A stretch of DNA of 64,000 nucleotides from Methylocaldum marinum (GTDB lineage Bacteria > Pseudomonadota > Gammaproteobacteria > Methylococcales > Methylococcaceae), in NCBI RefSeq assembly GCF_003584645.1, contig NZ_AP017928.1, positions 398,981 to 462,980 on the forward strand, read 5' to 3'. The translations under genes and the position numbers were made by a program. Below, in pieces: positions 55,196 to 64,000 of this stretch; position 1 is the stretch's first letter, and every line of letters starts with the position of its first letter. A model generated the notes under the pieces. The model was given only the letters and a program-made list of their open reading frames with translations. It was not told the DNA's origin and searched no databases.

Positions 55196-55866
55196 GCTCC
55201 GAATTTACCCGCTTGGGTAGCTCAACCGGTCTTACCACCCTTAGCCATTGTGACGTTTCTGGTCTCATCCAACCGGTTAAGCGTGTATACGGATTTCTGA
55301 AGTTCTGCGGGCGAGAGAGCGCGACGCTTGTATGGCTTTGGCCTGAATAGCCCCTTCAATATCAACCGAAAAAAGATCCCCCGCGACTGCGGCAGATCAG
55401 TCCCAGATCCGGGAAACCAGAAGAAAGCCTAAAACTGACCGGGTGATTGCCGCAAAAGTGCCGATAAAGCGGAAGAGACTGACTGGAAAAGACGAATTTT
55501 TCAGTCTCTCGGTCTCTGTGATGTCAGTCACACTTTTCAAGCAAACGACACAAATTTCATCATTTTCCGACATTCACTCTACATTTTTTAGCTATGGTTT
55601 AAAGGGCTATTGGGAGAATGATTTTTCCCGGCATGTAAATCCGACAATTCCGCTGTTTGTCAGTACGGCAACTCTGATTAAGAACGCTTCTGCGGAAGTG
55701 AAATCTTCTTTCTCATAGTGTTGTCGAGAAACGGGCCTTCTCGCGGAAAAGTACGATACCCATGACCCGTCCAGGCGCTGCAGCGGAGGGCAATTCCGTT
55801 GAGCTTTATTGCTGTTTGTAAGTTTCGGCGAGAGATCGGACGGAAACTAAAAATCGGTAAGGATGG
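55196..55866. other. intergenic region, no clear gene
   Basis: 671 bases without a credible gene; a 91-codon ORF at 55443-55718 has no recognisable similarity. A 9-bp perfect hairpin AGAGACTGA...TCAGTCTCT lies at 55474-55509. Confidence 0.45.
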
Positions 55867-56265
55867 ATGTTAGCTCGTTCCTTCGCGACCGCTATTGTCG
55901 GCTATCAAAGATATATCTCGCCCTATAAGGGATTCTGCTGTGCATATCGAGTAAAGCATGGAGGCATTTCCTGTTCGGAATTTGTGAAGCAGACTCTGCT
56001 CCGGCATGGAGCATGGCAAGCGATTCCCGCCATCAGGCAACGATTCGCAGAATGCAAAGCGGCGGCTACGACACTCGGTGCGGACAACACCGGGCAGCGC
56101 CGTAGGCGAAATCGGGGGCTTAACGAAAGCAAACGGCGTGAAAAGAGTGGCACCTTCGACTTCTGCGACTGCTCAAGTGGCATTGAATTGTTACCATCCC
56201 ACGGTTGCAATACTTTTGAAGTTGCCGGAGGAGGGATCGACGCTTGTTCTTGTACGCCGTGGTAA
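55867..56265 (+). CDS. divergent YidD-like protein (membrane protein insertion efficiency factor) with Cys-rich tail
   Basis: 132 residues. The N-terminal AIVGYQRYISPYKGFCCAYRVKHGGISCSEFVKQTLLRHG follows the YidD pattern (YQ-ISP...C...CS...A-HG), though with CAYRVKHGGISC in place of CRFYPTCS. Then RQRFAECKAAA. The end is Cys-rich (FDFCDCSSGIELL, ACSC), as in the long bacterial variants. Classical YidD is about 75 residues. It is isolated here, not with rpmH-rnpA-yidC, so its role may differ from helping YidC. Confidence 0.65.
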   Translation: MLARSFATAIVGYQRYISPYKGFCCAYRVKHGGISCSEFVKQTLLRHGAWQAIPAIRQRFAECKAAATTLGADNTGQRRRRNRGLNESKRREKSGTFDFCDCSSGIELLPSHGCNTFEVAGGGIDACSCTPW

Positions 56266-56472
56266 TGCTCTGTCTGGTGCCGGTTCTTTCCATTCCGACC
56301 GGGTACCTGTCGGGAACGGGGCAGTTTTTGGTTATTCGAGGTCATTGAAAATGCGCGCGGACCAAGTCCGGAGAGAAAAACGGCGCGGAGAGAGCAAATT
56401 TAGGCATGGTGTCGACCGACCGCCGAGGAAAAAATCCATGGGAATTCCCGGCGACACGCGCTAACGCGCAAA

Positions 56473-56503
56473 GAAAAAGGCCAACCGAGAACGGTTGGCC
56501 TTT
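56473..56503 (-). terminator. intrinsic terminator after tRNA-Phe (bidirectional shape)
   Basis: AAAGGCCAACC-GAGAAC-GGTTGGCCTTT hairpin 7 bases beyond the CCA end of tRNA-Phe on the minus strand, followed there by TTTTTC. The A-run on the plus side lets it act for the opposite strand too. Confidence 0.85.
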
Positions 56504-56509
56504 ATGTAT

Positions 56510-56585
56510 TGGTGGCCAGGGACGGAATCGAACCGCCGACACGGGGATTTTCAGTCCCCTGCTCTACCAACTGAGCTACCTGGCC
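56510..56585 (-). tRNA. tRNA-Phe (anticodon GAA)
   Basis: 76 bases including encoded CCA, minus strand. Acceptor GGCCAGG/CCTGGCC, D-arm TAGCTCAGTTGGTAGAGCA, anticodon loop with GAA (CTGAAAA), T-arm GGTTCGATTCC. All arms pair. Confidence 0.97.
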
Positions 56586-56645
56586 AGTCGCGAATCGAGT
56601 TGCGTATTAAACCTGTTACGAGGTTCGCAGTCAAGCATAAATGTT

Positions 56646-57320
56646 TTAAGTGGACTCGGGCGTCTGCTTTGCATCGGCAAAGGATTCAGCTGGAGTTTTA
56701 TCCTTGTATTCGCATAAATCCGCTATCGGGCAAACGGGGCATTTCGGCTTTCTGGCGATGCATGTGTAGCGGCCGTGCAGAATGAGAAGGTGGTGGGCGT
56801 CTTTGAAATACTTTTTCGGAACGGTGCGCTCCAGTTTTTTTTCCACCTCCAATACCGTCTTGCCGGGCGCGAGGCGGGTTCGGTTGGCGACGCGGAAGAT
56901 ATGGGTGTCCACAGCGATGGTATGCTGCTCGAAAGCAGTGTTGAGTATGACGTTGGCGGTCTTGCGGCCGACCCCGGGCAATGCCTCCAGTTCAGTTCGG
57001 GTCCGTGGTACCAGCCCTCCGTGTTTCTCGAGCAGCAATCTGCAAAGCCCGATGATGTTCCTGGCCTTGCTGGGATATAGGTTTATGGTCTTGATGTATT
57101 CCTTGAGGCCTTCTTCGCCAAGGGCGAGAATGGCGTCGGGCGTATTGGCGACCGGGAATAGCCTGGCGGTGGCTTTGTTGACGCCCTTGTCGGTGGCTTG
57201 GGCCGATAGCACCACTGCGATCAGGAGTTCGAAAGGCGTAGCGTGAGTGAGTTCGGTTGTCGGTTCCGGGATGGCCGCGGCCAGGCGTTCGAAGATTTGT
57301 CGGCGTTTTTCGGCGTTCAT
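56646..57320 (-). CDS. nth: endonuclease III
   Basis: 224 residues from ATG 57320, overlapping the end of rsxE. The DNA glycosylase/AP lyase removes oxidised pyrimidines. HhH motif with catalytic Lys [14 protein letters not shown], Asp in [14 protein letters not shown], and the 4Fe-4S set [17 protein letters not shown]. Longer in-frame readings upstream are inside rsxE and not used. The rsx-nth order is conserved among gammaproteobacteria. Confidence 0.97.
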   Translation of the reverse strand: MNAEKRRQIFERLAAAIPEPTTELTHATPFELLIAVVLSAQATDKGVNKATARLFPVANTPDAILALGEEGLKEYIKTINLYPSKARNIIGLCRLLLEKHGGLVPRTRTELEALPGVGRKTANVILNTAFEQHTIAVDTHIFRVANRTRLAPGKTVLEVEKKLERTVPKKYFKDAHHLLILHGRYTCIARKPKCPVCPIADLCEYKDKTPAESFADAKQTPEST

Positions 57321-58030
57321 GATTCGTGGACAGGGGAATCGAGCTTCGAATCGGATCTTGCCGGTGTTCGTTTGCCGGAAGCTTTCGCCTTCGCGCGGGC
57401 ATCGATGACGTTTTTCAGGGCTATCAGGAGACCGAGGCCGATGAAGGCGCCGGGTGGAAGTATCGCCAGCAGAAAACCGTCGTATTCGCTGAACACGGAC
57501 AGAGTCCAGTTCCTGGCGATTTCGCCGAACATCAGTTCCGCCCGGTTGAGCAGGGCACCGGTTCCGATGGCCTCGCGCAAGGCGCCGAGCATGACCAGCG
57601 CAAGCGTGAATCCGAGCCCGATGAACAAGCCGTCCATGAAGGCGCGGTCCACGGGGTGCTTGGAGGCAAAGGCCTCGGCGCGGCCGATAATGGCGCAGTT
57701 GGTGACGATCAGAGGTATGAAGATACCGAGGATTTTGTACAGATCGTGGAAGTAGGCGTTCATCAGTAGATCGATGACGGTGACGTTGGAGGCGATGATG
57801 AGCACGAACACCGGCAGTCGAATTTCGGTCGCGACATAATTGCGGATCAGCGAAACGATGACATTGGAAAAGACCAGTGCCGCCGTGGTGGCAAGACCGA
57901 GCCCCAGGCTGTTGACCACGGTATTGCTGACCGCAAGCAAGGGACATAGCCCTAGTAACGCAACGAAAGCCTGGTTGTTGCGCCAGAGGCCATCGCGAAT
58001 GATTTTCGGGTATCTGGACGTGTCGATCAT
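57317..58030 (-). CDS. rsxE: Rsx/Rnf electron transport complex subunit E
   Basis: 237 residues with about six membrane helices. [29 protein letters not shown] at the start and [18 protein letters not shown] are RnfE features, and [19 protein letters not shown] is the paired signature shared with RsxA. Part of the membrane ion-pumping or SoxR-reducing complex. ATGA overlaps with both neighbours (nth below, rsxG above) indicate one operon. Confidence 0.96.
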   Translation of the reverse strand: MIDTSRYPKIIRDGLWRNNQAFVALLGLCPLLAVSNTVVNSLGLGLATTAALVFSNVIVSLIRNYVATEIRLPVFVLIIASNVTVIDLLMNAYFHDLYKILGIFIPLIVTNCAIIGRAEAFASKHPVDRAFMDGLFIGLGFTLALVMLGALREAIGTGALLNRAELMFGEIARNWTLSVFSEYDGFLLAILPPGAFIGLGLLIALKNVIDARAKAKASGKRTPARSDSKLDSPVHES

Positions 58031-58671
58031 GGCTTCAATCCCGGGCCGTTTCCCGCATCTTGCTCAAATAACCGCTGTTTGTTCCGCTCGAAAAAAGTTA
58101 GCGTCTTGTATACCGCCTTGACCACCGCGCGCGGCGTGATTGTCGCCCCGGCGAACTGGTCGAAGTCTCCGCCGTCCCGTTTGACTTTCCAGCGGGATTC
58201 CGATGGGCTGGCCAGCGACCGGCCGTTGAAGCCGAGGATCCAGTCGGATTTGTCGGTATCGATCGGATCGCCGAGCCCCGGCGTTTCACGGTGGCTGACC
58301 ACTCTGACGCCGGCCAGGGAGCCATCCGTGCGAATCGCTACCAGCAGCTTGATCGTGCCGTTGTAGCCGTCGGGAGCAAGCGGGGAAAGAACCGTGGCCA
58401 CGGGGCTGCCGTTTTTTCGGGCGCGATAAATGGTAACCGGTTTATCGGTGCCCAGGTCGGGATCGTTGACCGTAATGATGTCGGCGAGAATGTCGTTGTC
58501 GAACCAGTCGGCCGGTATCAGTGACTCCAATGTATGCAGCAAGACGGCCTGCTCGTTGGACTCGATACGTGCTTTCGTTCTATCGTGCACCACGGCCACC
58601 AGTCCCATGCCGATCACGGCGAATACTCCTAGCGCGGCAGCGGCATTGATGATGGGGTTAGGCAAGTTCAT
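58027..58671 (-). CDS. rsxG: Rsx/Rnf complex subunit G
   Basis: 214 residues from ATG 58671. One N-terminal helix ([21 protein letters not shown]) anchors a periplasmic FMN domain. The covalent-FMN motif is [14 protein letters not shown] (Thr in SGAT/S-T-type block). [15 protein letters not shown] is a family block. The upstream in-frame reading belongs to rsxD. Overlaps rsxD by 4 bases. Confidence 0.95.
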   Translation of the reverse strand: MNLPNPIINAAAALGVFAVIGMGLVAVVHDRTKARIESNEQAVLLHTLESLIPADWFDNDILADIITVNDPDLGTDKPVTIYRARKNGSPVATVLSPLAPDGYNGTIKLLVAIRTDGSLAGVRVVSHRETPGLGDPIDTDKSDWILGFNGRSLASPSESRWKVKRDGGDFDQFAGATITPRAVVKAVYKTLTFFERNKQRLFEQDAGNGPGLKP

Positions 58672-59699
58672 TTCGGATATCCGTAGACGCGCGGACGGGT
58701 GTAGTGGTCTATGGTGGGCGCGGCCAGATTCAGGAGCAGGACTGCGAAGGCGACACCGTCCGGGTAGCCGCCCCAGGAGCGGATGACGAACACCAGCAGA
58801 CCGATCGAAGCGCCGTAAATCAAACGTCCGCGCGGCGTGGTGGATGCCGTGACCGGGTCGGTAGCGATAAAGAAGGCTCCCAACATAGTGGCTCCACTGA
58901 AGCAATGAAACAGCGGTGTCGGGTAAACGGCGGGCTCGATCAGGAAAAAGATCAATGCCATGGCAAAGAGGGCCGAGAGAAAGCCGACCGGAATTTGCCA
59001 GGCAATCAGGCCGCGTTTGAGCAGCCACAGCCCGCCCAGGAGAAATCCGAAATTGACCCATTGCCAGCCGCGGCTTCCTATCCCCGAGAATAGGGCACCG
59101 GTCTGAATTTCATCTAACGAGCGGTCGAGTCCGAGCTGGGTTTTGAGGGTGTCGAGCGGCGTGGCCATGGCGAGAGCATCGAAGGTCAGTTCCGACGGCA
59201 GCGTACGGCTGAAGATCGCGGTCCAGGCATCCGCAAATCCCAGTGCGGCACCGCTCAATTCCCTGGGAGGAAGCCACGCGGTCATGTGCTGTGGAAAGGA
59301 AATCAGGAGCACGGCATACCCGACCATGGCCGGGTTGAACGGGTTGTATCCGAGTCCGCCGTAGAGGTGCTTGCCGATGATGATCGCGAATAGCGTTCCG
59401 AAAGCCGTGAGCCACCACGGTGCCAACGGAGGCAGGGAAACGGCCAGCAGTATTGCCGTAAGGGCGGCGCTGTAATCCTTCAGGGCAGGTACAGCGGGAC
59501 GTCGGCGCAAGGAAAGCATGGCGGCTTCACCCAACGCCGCCGCAACCAGGGCAATGAGACATTGCACGAGAACGCCGCTCCCGAATTGCCACACTAATGC
59601 CGCCAAGCCGGGTATCAGGGCGACCTGCACCGTCAGCATGATGCGACTGACGCTATTGATGGGAGCAAGATACGGCGCTTGAGCGGTCGGAAAATGCAT
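58668..59699 (-). CDS. rsxD: Rsx/Rnf complex subunit D
   Basis: 343 residues, about ten membrane helices. FMN-binding block CFSGATMLGAFFIATDPVTASTTPRG, GGLGYNPFNPAMVGYAVLLISFP and TRVYGY-like end. It carries a covalently bound flavin in the membrane. Followed by rsxG with a 4-base overlap; preceded by rsxC after 55 bases. Confidence 0.95.
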   Translation of the reverse strand: MHFPTAQAPYLAPINSVSRIMLTVQVALIPGLAALVWQFGSGVLVQCLIALVAAALGEAAMLSLRRRPAVPALKDYSAALTAILLAVSLPPLAPWWLTAFGTLFAIIIGKHLYGGLGYNPFNPAMVGYAVLLISFPQHMTAWLPPRELSGAALGFADAWTAIFSRTLPSELTFDALAMATPLDTLKTQLGLDRSLDEIQTGALFSGIGSRGWQWVNFGFLLGGLWLLKRGLIAWQIPVGFLSALFAMALIFFLIEPAVYPTPLFHCFSGATMLGAFFIATDPVTASTTPRGRLIYGASIGLLVFVIRSWGGYPDGVAFAVLLLNLAAPTIDHYTRPRVYGYPK

Positions 59700-59754
59700 G
59701 TAAGGCGTGTCGGAGGTTGGTTTTGAGTCGGCTTTGGAAATCGGGATTACCGGC

Positions 59755-61422
59755 CTAATCGATTTTTGGAGATTTCGCTTCCGGCACGGATGTCCGCTCG
59801 GCTGACCCGGGTTCGGCGGCGCCTGCGTCGGGACTTTTAACCGCAGACGGGCCTGACGGTTCCGGCTGCTTTTTTGCCGTCGGATCAGAGTTCCGGCTTG
59901 CCTGTCCCGCTTTTTCCGCGCGGCGGAGTTTGGCGCGCTCGATAGCTTCCACGATTTCGGGTGCCTTCGAAGCGCCGAGAGTTAGTTTCTTCCGCTTTGC
60001 GCTTTCCTCGCGGTCACGCTTTTCCTGCTCCTTGCGGGCTTGTCGCGATTCGAACCGAAGTCTGGCATGTTCAGACTTTTCACGCTCTCGCCGTTTGGCG
60101 ATGGCCTTGCCTTTCGCAGCCCGGAAATATTGGACGAGCGGAATGTGGCTGGGGCATACGTAATCGCAGCAGCCGCATTCGATACAGTCGAACAGCTTGT
60201 AATCCACGGCACGTTCGATCTGATCCGAGCGGCCGTACCAATAGAGTTGCTGCGGCAGCAGGTTAACCGGGCAGGCGTCGGCGCATGCACCGCAACGAAT
60301 GCAGGGCAGGGGCTGTTTTTCGCCGATCAACTCGTTTCGGCCGGCGACCAGAATACAGTTAACCGATTTGGTCAATGGCAGATCGTCGGTCGGTACGTCG
60401 AATCCCATCATCGGGCCGCCCAATACCAGCCGCTCGGCTTCGCTCGTGTATCCTCCGCATTGCCGGACAAGATCGGATAAGGGCGTACCGATCCGCGCGA
60501 GGAGATTCTGTGGCCGTTTCACCCCGCGGCCGGTGACCGTAACGATGCGGGAAATCAAAGGGGTTCCGCGGACGACGGCATTGTAAACGGCGGCGGCCGT
60601 TCCGACATTTTGGCACACGATACCGATGTCGGCCGGGATGCCTCGCGCCGGTACTTCGCGGCCGGTCAGCACCTTGATCAACTGTTTCTCGCCGCCGGTG
60701 GGATAAACCGCGGGTACCCGCACCAGCTGAACCGTCTCGAAGTCGCCGCAATTCATGGCTTTCTCCAGTGCTGTCAGTGCGTCCGGCATGTCGTCCTCAA
60801 CGGCGAGCAGGCAGCGTTCCGCTTGTAAGCTATGGAGGAGAATTTTGGCGCCTTCCAGCACCTCCTCGGAATAATGGGTGAGCAGGCTGTCGTCGCAGGT
60901 GATATAAGGTTCGCACTCGGCTCCGTTCAGGATCAGGGTGTCGACCTTGCGACTCGTGCCCGCTGCCATTTTGATCGAGGTAGGAAAAGCGGCGCCGCCA
61001 AGGCCGACGATGCCGGCTTCGTGGATGTTCCGGCGCAATTCTGCGGGAGAGCACTGCCGGTATCCCGGATTGCCGGAGAAGGCCGTTGCGACATCCTCGC
61101 CGTCGGTTTCGATCGCGATGCATAATCCCGACAAACCGGATGGATGGGGCAGTGGCAACTGTTCGATCGCTCGGACGACGCCGGAGCTGGAGGCGTGAAT
61201 CGGCGGGATGACCGGATTGTCGTCGCAGGCGATGGCTTGGCCCTTGAGAACCCGGTCACCCGGCGCGACGACCGGCTTGGAATCCTCTCCATTCCGTTGT
61301 TGGAGCGGAAAGATCAGTCTTTCCGGCAAACGGGCGACCGCCAGCGGAGCTCTGCCGGATTCCTGCTTCTGCCCATCCAAATGTACGCCGCCGTGAAAAT
61401 TCCAGAGTTTAAATAGGTTCAC
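59755..61422 (-). CDS. rsxC: Rsx/Rnf complex subunit C (Fe-S flavoprotein)
   Basis: About 555 residues from GTG 61422, which overlaps the stop of rsxB; the frame is open further upstream but that part is inside rsxB. NADH/FMN core has [13 protein letters not shown]. Two 4Fe-4S motifs, [16 protein letters not shown] and [16 protein letters not shown], follow. The C-terminal ~100 residues are rich in Lys, Glu, Ala and Arg (coiled coil-like), shorter than the long Ala-rich tails of some enterobacteria. Electron entry of the complex. Confidence 0.94.
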   Translation of the reverse strand: MNLFKLWNFHGGVHLDGQKQESGRAPLAVARLPERLIFPLQQRNGEDSKPVVAPGDRVLKGQAIACDDNPVIPPIHASSSGVVRAIEQLPLPHPSGLSGLCIAIETDGEDVATAFSGNPGYRQCSPAELRRNIHEAGIVGLGGAAFPTSIKMAAGTSRKVDTLILNGAECEPYITCDDSLLTHYSEEVLEGAKILLHSLQAERCLLAVEDDMPDALTALEKAMNCGDFETVQLVRVPAVYPTGGEKQLIKVLTGREVPARGIPADIGIVCQNVGTAAAVYNAVVRGTPLISRIVTVTGRGVKRPQNLLARIGTPLSDLVRQCGGYTSEAERLVLGGPMMGFDVPTDDLPLTKSVNCILVAGRNELIGEKQPLPCIRCGACADACPVNLLPQQLYWYGRSDQIERAVDYKLFDCIECGCCDYVCPSHIPLVQYFRAAKGKAIAKRREREKSEHARLRFESRQARKEQEKRDREESAKRKKLTLGASKAPEIVEAIERAKLRRAEKAGQASRNSDPTAKKQPEPSGPSAVKSPDAGAAEPGSAERTSVPEAKSPKID

Positions 61423-61958
61423 CGACTCACCGCCTTCGGTTCGGGCCATCGCCAGGTGGCGAGGGTTTCTTTGACGGGTTCCATGCGGATGCAATCGACC
61501 GGACAAGGCGCTACACAGAGTTCGCAACCCGTGCATTCCGACGCTATCACCGTGTGCATGTGCTTGGTTGCGCCGAGGATTGCATCGACGGGGCAAGCCT
61601 GAATGCACAAGGTACAGCCGATGCACTTCAATTCGTCGATGACGGCGACCGATTTGGGTTTCTCGACACCGTGCTCGGCGCTTAGCGGTTTCGGCTCGAC
61701 GCCCAATAGATCGGCCAGGGCGATAACGCCTTCTTCGCCGCCGGGCGGGCATTGGTTGATGTACGCATCGCCGCGTGCGATGGCTTCCGCATACGGCCGG
61801 CAGCCGGGAAAACCGCATTGTCCGCACTGTGTTTGCGGTAGAATGGCATCGATTTTGTCCACCAGGGGATTGCCCTCGACCCTGAAGCGCCGGGCGGAAT
61901 AGCCGAGGATCAAGCCGAATGAGGCGAACAAGGCGCAAATTGCGAATACGGCCAGCAT
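61419..61958 (-). CDS. rsxB: Rsx/Rnf complex subunit B (ferredoxin-like)
   Basis: 179 residues. N-terminal helix anchors it to the membrane; then the four-Cys cluster [17 protein letters not shown] and two 4Fe-4S sets, [18 protein letters not shown] and [16 protein letters not shown]. Transfers electrons within the complex. Starts 14 bases after rsxA stops; ends overlapping the GTG of rsxC. Confidence 0.96.
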   Translation of the reverse strand: MLAVFAICALFASFGLILGYSARRFRVEGNPLVDKIDAILPQTQCGQCGFPGCRPYAEAIARGDAYINQCPPGGEEGVIALADLLGVEPKPLSAEHGVEKPKSVAVIDELKCIGCTLCIQACPVDAILGATKHMHTVIASECTGCELCVAPCPVDCIRMEPVKETLATWRWPEPKAVSR

Positions 61959-61971
61959 GGATGCGACCTGA

Positions 61972-62553
61972 TCAGCCTTTGACGAGGCCGGAGAATCCCA
62001 TGAAAGCCATGGAAATCAGGCCGGCGGTGATCAATCCGATGGCGTTGCCGCGGAAGGGGGCGGGAACGTCGGACGCATCGATTCGTTCGCGGACCGCAGC
62101 AAACAGAACCAGGACCAGGGTAAAGCCGAGAGCGGCACCGAAACCGTACAAAAACGATTCGATGAATCCGTGCTGGGACTGGACGTTCAGCAGCGCTACG
62201 CCGAGTACTGCGCAGTTGGTGGTGATCAGAGGAAGGAAAATGCCCAGCACCTGATAAAGAAGAGGGCTCGTTTTCCTGACCACCATTTCGGTGAACTGTA
62301 CCACCACCGCAATGACGACGATGAAGACGATGGTGCGGAGATATTCCAGCCCAAGCGGAACCAACAGGTATTCATTGGCGAGATAGCTGCTCACCGATGA
62401 CAGGGTCAAGACGAAAGTGGTCGCCAACCCCATGCCCATCGCGGTCTCGAGTTTTTTCGATACGCCCATGAAAGGGCAAAGTCCGAGAAACTTGACCAGG
62501 ACGAAATTATTGACCAAGGTCGTACCGACCAGGATGAGGACGTAATCCTTCAT
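61972..62553 (-). CDS. rsxA: Rsx/Rnf complex subunit A
   Basis: 193 residues, about six helices. [28 protein letters not shown] and [19 protein letters not shown] are the RnfA features, homologous to RsxE. First gene of the rsx operon (transcribed minus), so its promoter should lie within 62554-62728. Confidence 0.97.
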   Translation of the reverse strand: MKDYVLILVGTTLVNNFVLVKFLGLCPFMGVSKKLETAMGMGLATTFVLTLSSVSSYLANEYLLVPLGLEYLRTIVFIVVIAVVVQFTEMVVRKTSPLLYQVLGIFLPLITTNCAVLGVALLNVQSQHGFIESFLYGFGAALGFTLVLVLFAAVRERIDASDVPAPFRGNAIGLITAGLISMAFMGFSGLVKG

Positions 62554-62728
62554 TGGAGGAAAAAGCGGGGAAGCGGGTCTGATTTGGAGGACGGAATTTT
62601 AAAGAAAAGCAATGGCTTGTCAAACTATGAATGCGCCGGGAACACTCTGTTTTTGCGCGGCCTCGGCCATCAAGATTCTCCGGCTGAAATTCAATGCGAC
62701 TTTCAGGATTTGTAAGGATGGCTCACGA

Positions 62729-63658
62729 TTAGTTCACGGGAACGGTGGGTAGGGCTGATATTCGGGAAATGTCCCAATTTCGGACTGCCCAATCGAGAAT
62801 GTCCTGCTTGCTTGCCGATGCCAGATCACGAGGCGGATTCTGGTTAAGGAGCGTCAGCAGTTCAACCAAGATGGACGAAGGATTTCGTTCATCCACGGGA
62901 TCGGCAAAGGTTTGTTTACTGAGTTTGATCCCATCGCTATCGACCAGAACCGGAACATGTGCATATGTCGGGGTGGACAAGCCCAGCAGTCGCTGCAAAT
63001 AAATTTGCCGGGGCGTGGAATCGAGGAGATCGACACCGCGAACGACTTCGGTGATGCCTTGCTCGCAATCGTCGAGCACCGTTGCCAGGTGATAGGCATA
63101 AACGCGGTCGCGCCGAAGAATGATGAAGTCACCAACTTCCGTGGCAAGATTTTGACTCTGCGTTCCCTGCAACGTGTCCTCGAAAATGACGGTTGAGTTT
63201 TCCGTGATGACGCGTAGGGCGTACTGATCGGTCAGAGTACTCCGGTTTTTGTTCCGGCAGAATCCCGGATAAATCGAGGTTTCCGCGTTTTCCCCGGAAT
63301 AAGCCGCGAGATCTTTGCGCGAGCAGGTACACGCATAGAGGTGTTCCAGAAGTTCAAGACGCTCGATGGCGGTACGATAGGCTTCGAAACGAGAGCTCTG
63401 ATGAAGAATCGGACCGTCCCAATGTAACCCGAACGCTTCCAGGGTTCGGAGTATTCGGTCCGTCGCGTCGGTCGCCGTACGAAAAGGATCGACGTCGTCG
63501 ATTCTTAGCCGCCATTCGCCTTGCTGTGCTTTGGCTTGGAGAAAACTTGCGAGAGCCGTGTAGAGGGAGCCTAAATGCAGGGGGCCGGTGGGGGATGGTG
63601 CAAAGCGGCCCCGGTATTGCGGCTTAGAAGGAATAAGCGTGAAGCGGGTGTCGTTCAA
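62729..63658 (-). CDS. gluQ: glutamyl-Q tRNA(Asp) synthetase
   Basis: 309 residues. It attaches glutamate to queuosine in tRNA-Asp. Class I synthetase motifs: RFAPSPTGPLHLGSLYTA (HIGH-type HLGS) and IKLSKQTFA (KMSKS-type). The zinc-type cysteines in CTCSRKD...YPGFCRNKN support the family. Shorter than GltX because the anticodon domain is absent, as normal for GluQ. Follows dksA by 23 bases on the same strand. Confidence 0.95.
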   Translation of the reverse strand: MNDTRFTLIPSKPQYRGRFAPSPTGPLHLGSLYTALASFLQAKAQQGEWRLRIDDVDPFRTATDATDRILRTLEAFGLHWDGPILHQSSRFEAYRTAIERLELLEHLYACTCSRKDLAAYSGENAETSIYPGFCRNKNRSTLTDQYALRVITENSTVIFEDTLQGTQSQNLATEVGDFIILRRDRVYAYHLATVLDDCEQGITEVVRGVDLLDSTPRQIYLQRLLGLSTPTYAHVPVLVDSDGIKLSKQTFADPVDERNPSSILVELLTLLNQNPPRDLASASKQDILDWAVRNWDISRISALPTVPVN

Positions 63659-63681
63659 ATCCGAAGATCAAGAGCTGGAAA

Positions 63682-64000
63682 TTAGCCGACCTGCCTTTCC
63701 CGGATTTCGTCCAGAGTCTTGCAGTCTATGCATTGCGTCGCCGTGGGCCTCGCCTCGAGGCGCCGGAGACCGATTTCCACGCCGCAGGTTTCGCAATAAC
63801 CGTAATCGCCGCGCTCGAGATTTTCCAGGGATTCTTCGATCTTCTTGATGAGTTTCCGTTCCCGGTCGCGGGTGCGCAGTTCCAGGCTGAACTCGGATTC
63901 CTGCGTTGCACGGTCGTTGGGATCCGGGAAATTGGCCGCCTCGTCCTGCATGTGATGCACCGTCCTATCGACTTCCTTCATGAGTTCCGCCTTCCAATTC
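63682..64000 (-). CDS. dksA: RNA polymerase-binding transcription factor DksA, 5' end outside window
   Basis: The frame is open to the window edge; an internal ATG at 63981 is not the real start, since upstream NWKAEL continues the family sequence. Visible: [22 protein letters not shown] and the coiled-coil with Asp tip region lost upstream, then the zinc finger [25 protein letters not shown]. It inserts into the RNA polymerase secondary channel with ppGpp and adjusts rRNA/amino-acid promoters. Neighbour of gluQ as in E. coli. Confidence 0.94.
   Translation of the reverse strand, partial: NWKAELMKEVDRTVHHMQDEAANFPDPNDRATQESEFSLELRTRDRERKLIKKIEESLENLERGDYGYCETCGVEIGLRRLEARPTATQCIDCKTLDEIRERQVG

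Noticed and set aside
55443..55718. 91-codon ORF between tRNA-Lys and the YidD-like gene
   Set aside because: No ribosome site, no similarity and low-complexity Ser/Thr composition; likely non-coding.

Overview
The window looks like chromosome of a free-living gammaproteobacterium. The right end carries the conserved rsxA-B-C-D-G-E-nth block, gluQ and dksA. The left end carries a VPIPA-type (PEP-CTERM-like) surface-protein and exosortase system of the kind found in EPS-producing environmental bacteria. A methanotroph-like or sulfur-tolerant lineage is possible, but that is inference; no marker gene for C1 metabolism is present.

Region by region. (1) 1-5.2 kb: four paralogous secreted proteins ending in a VPIPA + membrane helix + basic tail sorting signal. 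The three with complete N-termini are each preceded by a -24/-12 (sigma-54) promoter match. Two of them also have long, homologous, structured leaders that resemble a GEMM-I (c-di-GMP-I) riboswitch. In all three, the predicted signal-peptidase cut leaves histidine as the first mature residue. (2) 5.8-8.1 kb: an exported diheme cytochrome of the cytochrome c peroxidase/MauG class with a duplicated C-terminal tail. (3) 8.4-29.0 kb: an exopolysaccharide locus with GDP-mannose/GDP-fucose synthesis, flippase, polymerase/ligase-like protein, glycosyltransferases, ElyC/YdcF-like protein, exosortase fused to EpsI (XrtD type), WecA-like initiating transferase, pyruvyl transferase, F420-hydrogenase-beta-like protein and acyltransferase. 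Its middle (about 12.3-19.6 kb) has lower GC by eye. It is littered with an IS630-family element, an IS5-family element and two copies of a 102-bp MITE whose ends match the IS630 element. One MITE splits an SGNH-like gene and the other sits between the flippase start codon and its likely Shine-Dalgarno.

(4) 29.3-45.2 kb: housekeeping and miscellaneous genes: fumC, a glutaredoxin-like protein, a very large winged-helix/ATPase/TPR regulator, metH, small membrane proteins, a BT1-like transporter, methyltransferases and an SDR. (5) 45.4-53.8 kb: a respiratory block. It has a sigma-54 activator, a DUF1326/DUF2182 pair, a cytochrome bd oxidase (cydP-cydA-cydB-cydX) behind a sigma-54-like promoter, and a sulfide:quinone oxidoreductase. 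Together these could form a sulfide-resistant quinol-oxidising branch. (6) 54-64 kb: a lipoprotein, tRNA-Lys, a divergent YidD-like gene, tRNA-Phe, then nth-rsxEGDCBA, gluQ and the end of dksA.

Dispersed REP-like palindromes (two alternating hairpins) occur at 2.3, 34.7, 40.4 and 48.6 kb. The most interesting unit is the link between regions 1 and 3. Sigma-54-driven, possibly cyclic-dinucleotide-sensing leaders control putative exosortase substrates, with the exosortase and its polysaccharide locus encoded nearby.
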